Below, in pieces: positions 37,054-37,955 of a stretch of DNA of 37,955 nucleotides; positions within the stretch are counted from its first letter, which is position 1; every line of letters starts with the position of its first letter. Both the position numbers and the translations under genes were made by a program. The stretch comes from a virus. The notes beneath the pieces were generated by a model, which was not told the origin of the DNA, made no database searches, and saw nothing but the letters and a program-made list of their open reading frames with translations. The DNA lies in the IMG/VR virus record IMGVR_UViG_3300046507_000257, positions 1 through 37,955 of that record; one strand, written 5' to 3'.

Positions 37054-37308
37054 GCGGTGGCGGAAGTGGGTCCCCGCATTGGGGAATTGATGGCGAACCC
37101 CATTCGATGGACCGACACGAGCGCGATGGACAGGCTTCCTATCGGCACGAAGCTCTACGCCGCCCCTATCGCCACGCGTGCGCTGACAGGCATGCAGAAG
37201 GAAGCACTCAAGCAGGTCGCCGGGATCCTCAAGAAAGGCGGCTGGAAATACTACGAAACGACGGTTCGCGCCCTACTCGCCGCAGCCGACAAGGAGGCTC
37301 AACGGTGA
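36688..37308 (+). CDS. Mosaic Ea22-like protein
   Basis: A 206-residue protein with two EGGKSE joints (residues about 29-34 and 117-122). Modules are acidic (GGDDLLNDYIELNMSN), a middle with FHEIIAKFKSAARAAIDKGE and a C-terminal PIGTKLYAAPIATRALTGMQ, the LYAAP phrase being frequent in phage Ea22-type proteins. It is coupled by ATGA and GTGA to its neighbours. No biochemical role is known for the family. Confidence 0.6.
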   Translation: MTTLNDLKDYLDDEAYTVRVGELRALLAEGGKSEGEFEEWLNDHRESDVSSVFHEIIAKFKSAARAAIDKGEEQAGGDDLLNDYIELNMSNYNEDDVSRLNEWGIRAYTALSAGCDEGGKSEAVAEVGPRIGELMANPIRWTDTSAMDRLPIGTKLYAAPIATRALTGMQKEALKQVAGILKKGGWKYYETTVRALLAAADKEAQR

Positions 37309-37598
37309 AAAGCTATCCGCTCGAAATTGAGAACGCTGGCGATGATACCTACATCGTCATGTCGCGCGGTCACCATGACCCGCACGAGTTCATGCGCAAG
37401 GTGCGCGAGGAAGGCTACGACTGGCCGCTAGGCATGCCGTCACACCGTTGGGTAAAACAAACGCCCGCTCGCGACGGCTTCTGGTACCACTTCGTTGAAG
37501 AAGGAACACGCGGCGCATTCCCCGCCACTTATGCGCATGAGGCATATGGTGATGAGCGATATGAAGTGGCCGCGAACAAGGAGGCTCAACCGAAATGA
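37305..37598 (+). CDS. Unknown 97-residue protein, GTG start
   Basis: Reads VKSYPLEIENAGDDTYIVMS, then RGHHDPHEFMRKVREEGYDW, then a phrase WVKQTPARDGFWYHFVEEG. The GTG overlaps the preceding stop and the stop overlaps the next ATG. Its HHDPHEFM phrase is distinctive but I do not recognise a family. It belongs to the same mosaic gene group. Confidence 0.55.
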   Translation: MKSYPLEIENAGDDTYIVMSRGHHDPHEFMRKVREEGYDWPLGMPSHRWVKQTPARDGFWYHFVEEGTRGAFPATYAHEAYGDERYEVAANKEAQPK

Positions 37599-37955
37599 GC
37601 GACGATCTGAAGCCGATACCTATCGAGATAAATTGCCCTGCGTGCGGCGAGCAGCATATCGACGAAGGAGAATGGGCGACGCGGGCACATAAGACGCACC
37701 AATGCCAAGCGTGCATGCACGAGTGGATGCCTTTCAAGTTCCCAACGGTTGGGACAAGGCGCCCGGAGAATACACAGAAGCCGGTCTTTAACTTAGTCGT
37801 GAAGCTGGATGGTAGCTATGACGTTTGCGAGGCAAACATCGGCAATCTTTGTCCCGGAATTCACGGCCTCTACGCCGCACCCCAGCACAGCGCCGACCTC
37901 GATGCGATGCGGCTGATGGATCAGCTGTTCCTCGTTTTGATGTGTCAGAACATCC
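37595..37955 (+). CDS. Zinc-ribbon/Ea22-like protein, cut by right edge
   Basis: Open frame of 120 complete residues to the window edge, MSDDLKPIPIEINCPACGEQ, then GEWATRAHKTHQCQACMHEW. The CPAC...CQAC pair forms a zinc ribbon. The rest has GLYAAPQHSADLDAMRL, the LYAAP module of Ea22-like proteins. The end lies outside the window. If the sequence were circular, the frame would run straight into the integrase frame. Confidence 0.6.
   Translation, partial: MSDDLKPIPIEINCPACGEQHIDEGEWATRAHKTHQCQACMHEWMPFKFPTVGTRRPENTQKPVFNLVVKLDGSYDVCEANIGNLCPGIHGLYAAPQHSADLDAMRLMDQLFLVLMCQNI

Noticed and set aside
1-37955. Diversity-generating retroelement, as in some podoviruses with a variable tail protein
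   Set aside because: No reverse transcriptase motif (YxDD) and no template/variable repeat pair near the tail genes.
1-37955. CRISPR array, anti-CRISPR operon, insertion sequence or tRNA genes
   Set aside because: No regularly spaced repeats, no transposase and no complete cloverleaf were seen. Small early proteins could include anti-defence proteins but none is recognisable.

Overview
The window is a lambdoid-style temperate podovirus with a P22-type virion, seen as a phage genome or an excised/permuted prophage, and incomplete at both edges. The virion proteins (portal, coat, scaffold, gp4-like and gp10-like tail hub, three ejection proteins, a P22-type head-binding fibre and a beta-helix tailspike) are those of short-tailed phages. 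A lambda-type tyrosine integrase and a CI/Cro switch make it temperate. High GC, codon use and the look of many small proteins point to a Burkholderia, Paraburkholderia or Caballeronia-like host; this is inference, because no host genes are present.

Layout. (1) 1-2081, plus strand: 3' part of int, a 333-base gap that probably holds attP, and a class I SAM methyltransferase. (2) 2083-23732, minus strand, read right to left: late genes in the order gp4-like accessory factor, gp10-like hub, ejection proteins, GNAT protein, portal, large terminase, scaffold, coat, fibre, tailspike, then lysis genes (small membrane protein, T4-type lysozyme, three-TM holin) and a secreted C1q-like protein. A plus-strand island of three genes (9433-10410: ribbon-helix-helix protein, membrane protein, Fe(II)/2-oxoglutarate dioxygenase) interrupts the late genes between terminase and scaffold. 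(3) 23729-31504, minus strand: Cro-like repressor, a second ribbon-helix-helix protein, O-like initiator with probable origin repeats, DnaB/gp4-type helicase, VRR-NUC-type nuclease, a small protein with an SSB-type acidic tip, NinB, a YbcO-like protein, an HTH-metallophosphoesterase fusion and a probable small terminase. (4) 31505-32735: the lysogeny switch, with a CI-like S24 repressor, a secreted 70-residue protein, a terminator and five copies of the operator CAAG-N5-CTTG in two clusters. (5) 32735-37955, plus strand: leftward-type early operon of very small genes, a Rad52-like annealing candidate, membrane microproteins, a cytosine-C5-methyltransferase-like protein and mosaic Ea22-like proteins, running off the right edge.

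Working together: the repressor should bind three operators between cI and cro and two before the plus-strand early operon, silencing both early promoters in lysogeny while cI and the secreted protein are transcribed as far as the terminator at 32569. On induction the minus operon supplies replication and recombination functions and reads on toward packaging and virion genes, for which extra promoters are visible at about 23.7 kb and 8.5 kb. Most genes overlap by ATGA, GTGA or TGATG, so translational coupling is the rule.

Most unusual: the dioxygenase island, the symmetrical operator system, palindromic repeats inside the initiator gene, and the secreted C1q-like protein at the end of the lysis cassette. 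All domain calls rest on reading motifs by eye; no database search was run.
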